Shown here: piece after piece, positions 62,874 to 64,000 of the stretch
How the letters are laid out: every line of letters starts with the position of its first letter
Position numbering within the stretch: the stretch's first letter is position 1
DNA from: Paraglaciecola algarum
Lineage (GTDB): Bacteria > Pseudomonadota > Gammaproteobacteria > Enterobacterales > Alteromonadaceae
NCBI RefSeq assembly: GCF_021532655.1
Contig: NZ_JAKGAS010000002.1
Coordinates: 434,001-498,000 of the forward strand
DNA length: 64,000 nt
Reading direction: 5' to 3'
Translations under genes and position numbers: made by a program
Notes under the pieces: generated by a model
What the model was told of the DNA's origin: nothing
Seen by the model: only the letters and a program-made list of their open reading frames with translations
Databases searched by the model: none

Positions 62874-63968
62874 ATGCCGTCTCTTATTAATAAATTAAGA
62901 CAACAACCTGCTTGGATTGCTTTAATTATATTTACCTTGCTGTGCCTGTGGGTTGCATCGGGTATGTCTCAAGCCAAAGATACTAAAGCACCTAAATCTT
63001 CTCAGACTAAATCTGCTCCTTTGGTTAAAGTGACGGTACAGAATGTAAAAGCTGATCAAGTTACTCGAGAAATCACTCTTTATGGGCGTACTGAGCCGGA
63101 CCGTGTGGCCACTATCCGTGCTGAAGTGAAGGGTTTAGTGACTGCCATTCATGCCCAAGAAGGCCAAAGAGTGAGTAAAGGTCAAAAGTTAATTAGTTTA
63201 GAAAAAAACGATTATGTTAGCCGCTTAGCTTCAGCTAAGGCCACCTTGAAACAAAGAGAAGTCGAGTTAAAAGGGGCTGAGTCTTTAGGCCAACAAGGTT
63301 ATCAATCGCAAACTGCTTTAGCTCAAGCTAAAGCCTATTTGGAAGCAGCTAAAGCTGACGTTGTGGCAATGCAATTAGCCATTAAACGTTCCGAAATTAC
63401 CGCCCCATTCGATGGCATAGTGAATAAACGGTATGTCGAAGAAGGGGATTTACTAAAAGACGGCGATACTATCGCAATGCTGGTGGATCTAGACCCTCTA
63501 GTGATCACCGCCAATGTGACGGAATCTAACGTTAAATATTTACAAAACGGGCAACAGGCCAGTGGCCGTTTAGTGTCAGGTGACGTGTTGAGTGGCAATA
63601 TTCGATATATATCGAGTGTATCTGAAGTAGGCACCAATACTTTTATGATTGAAGTGGCTGTACCAAATCCAGATTTTAAAAAAGCCGCAGGCATGAGCAC
63701 TGAACTATCCTTACCGTTAGAGCAAGCATGGGCCGTACGCATTACTCCTTCTGTAATGGCCCTTGATGAACAAGGCAATCTTGGGGTGAAAACTGTAGTG
63801 AATGAACATGTAAAATTTACTCCCATAGACATAGTCAAAAGTGATAGCCAAGGCGTGTGGTTATCAGGTTTGGGTAAAGAAGCTGATGTGATTACCTTAG
63901 GTCACGGGTTTGTGCGAGATGGCGATAAAGTACAAGTAGTGCGCGACACCAGCTCGTCAGCTTTGTAG
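62874..63968 (+). CDS. RND efflux periplasmic adaptor subunit (membrane fusion protein)
   Basis: 364 residues. N-terminal TM/signal anchor about 14-32. The adaptor pattern follows: beta-barrel entry VTREITLYGRTEPDRVATIRAEVKG, lipoyl half-motif VTAIHAQEGQRVSKGQKLISLE, a short coiled-coil hairpin (about 115-165), second lipoyl half ITAPFDGIVNKRYVEEGDLLKDGD, then barrel and membrane-proximal domains. It links an inner-membrane RND pump to an outer-membrane channel. The pump gene begins 12 bp after its stop. Confidence 0.92.
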   Translation: MPSLINKLRQQPAWIALIIFTLLCLWVASGMSQAKDTKAPKSSQTKSAPLVKVTVQNVKADQVTREITLYGRTEPDRVATIRAEVKGLVTAIHAQEGQRVSKGQKLISLEKNDYVSRLASAKATLKQREVELKGAESLGQQGYQSQTALAQAKAYLEAAKADVVAMQLAIKRSEITAPFDGIVNKRYVEEGDLLKDGDTIAMLVDLDPLVITANVTESNVKYLQNGQQASGRLVSGDVLSGNIRYISSVSEVGTNTFMIEVAVPNPDFKKAAGMSTELSLPLEQAWAVRITPSVMALDEQGNLGVKTVVNEHVKFTPIDIVKSDSQGVWLSGLGKEADVITLGHGFVRDGDKVQVVRDTSSSAL

Positions 63969-63979
63969 GGCTATAAATA

Positions 63980-64000
63980 ATGAACAATTTAATCTTTGCC
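63980..64000 (+). CDS. Start of probable RND efflux permease (runs off the window)
   Basis: ATG 63980 with AGGG 9 bp upstream, seven codons (MNNLIFA) visible, directly after the adaptor gene. Adaptor-then-permease order is standard for RND operons. The identity rests on context only. Confidence 0.55.

Overview
The window is AT-rich, gene-dense DNA from a marine gammaproteobacterium. It is most likely of the Alteromonadaceae (Paraglaciecola/Glaciecola-like). This is inferred from gene content, not from a database match: a PL17-type alginate/oligouronide lyase next to a large TonB-dependent receptor, a second TonB receptor, FadL, an SO_0444-type Cu/Zn exporter, the folX-folE-folM set, and groESL behind a sigma-32 promoter instead of CIRCE. 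No tRNA, rRNA, CRISPR array or intact insertion sequence was seen.

Layout. At 0-4.5 kb are two periplasmic binding proteins flanking a merR-exporter operon with a textbook stretched-spacer MerR promoter, then fadL. At 4.6-10.5 kb is a uronate/alginate uptake and depolymerisation pair (PL17 lyase, TonB receptor), with TTGGT-N3-ACCAA palindromes upstream. At 10.5-20.3 kb are an NTF2-like protein, a diguanylate cyclase, a GH20 hexosaminidase lipoprotein, the tetrahydromonapterin genes, a PhoD-like phosphatase and a CHASE-PAS hybrid kinase. At 20.4-26.1 kb a translationally coupled ABC exporter operon (ATPase and two DUF3526-like permeases) ends in a TonB receptor; two copies of a GTTAT-N3-ATAAC palindrome lie upstream. 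A 56-residue SEC-C protein and a 1434-residue SNF2 ATPase follow.

The accessory heart of the window is 31-49.5 kb. Two convergent operons look like immune/conflict modules. One encodes a membrane protein with a TrkA-N/RCK-like region and a C-terminal ryanodine-receptor-type (RyR) domain, plus a SLOG-SLATT-like membrane protein. The other encodes a TIR-transmembrane protein and a DUF4062-STAND ATPase carrying twelve almost identical 43-residue WD40 blades. Next come a frameshifted small gene, an HExxH metalloprotease-like protein, and a putative HTH/P-loop/TPR regulator facing a three-gene operon of unrecognised exported proteins across a promoter region with six TGTC(C/T) repeats. A frameshifted IS3-family transposase remnant closes this stretch.

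From 49.7 kb on the content is more ordinary: an AraC-type membrane regulator beside an S41 peptidase/membrane protein/outer membrane protein operon, groESL, a MipA-like protein, a CBS protein, DUF2750 and DUF2164 proteins, a RecQ-family helicase, an intergenic element rich in hairpins, an HNH protein, a DUF6429 gene broken by TGA at an expected Trp codon, a DUF1330 protein and the start of an RND efflux operon that leaves the window.
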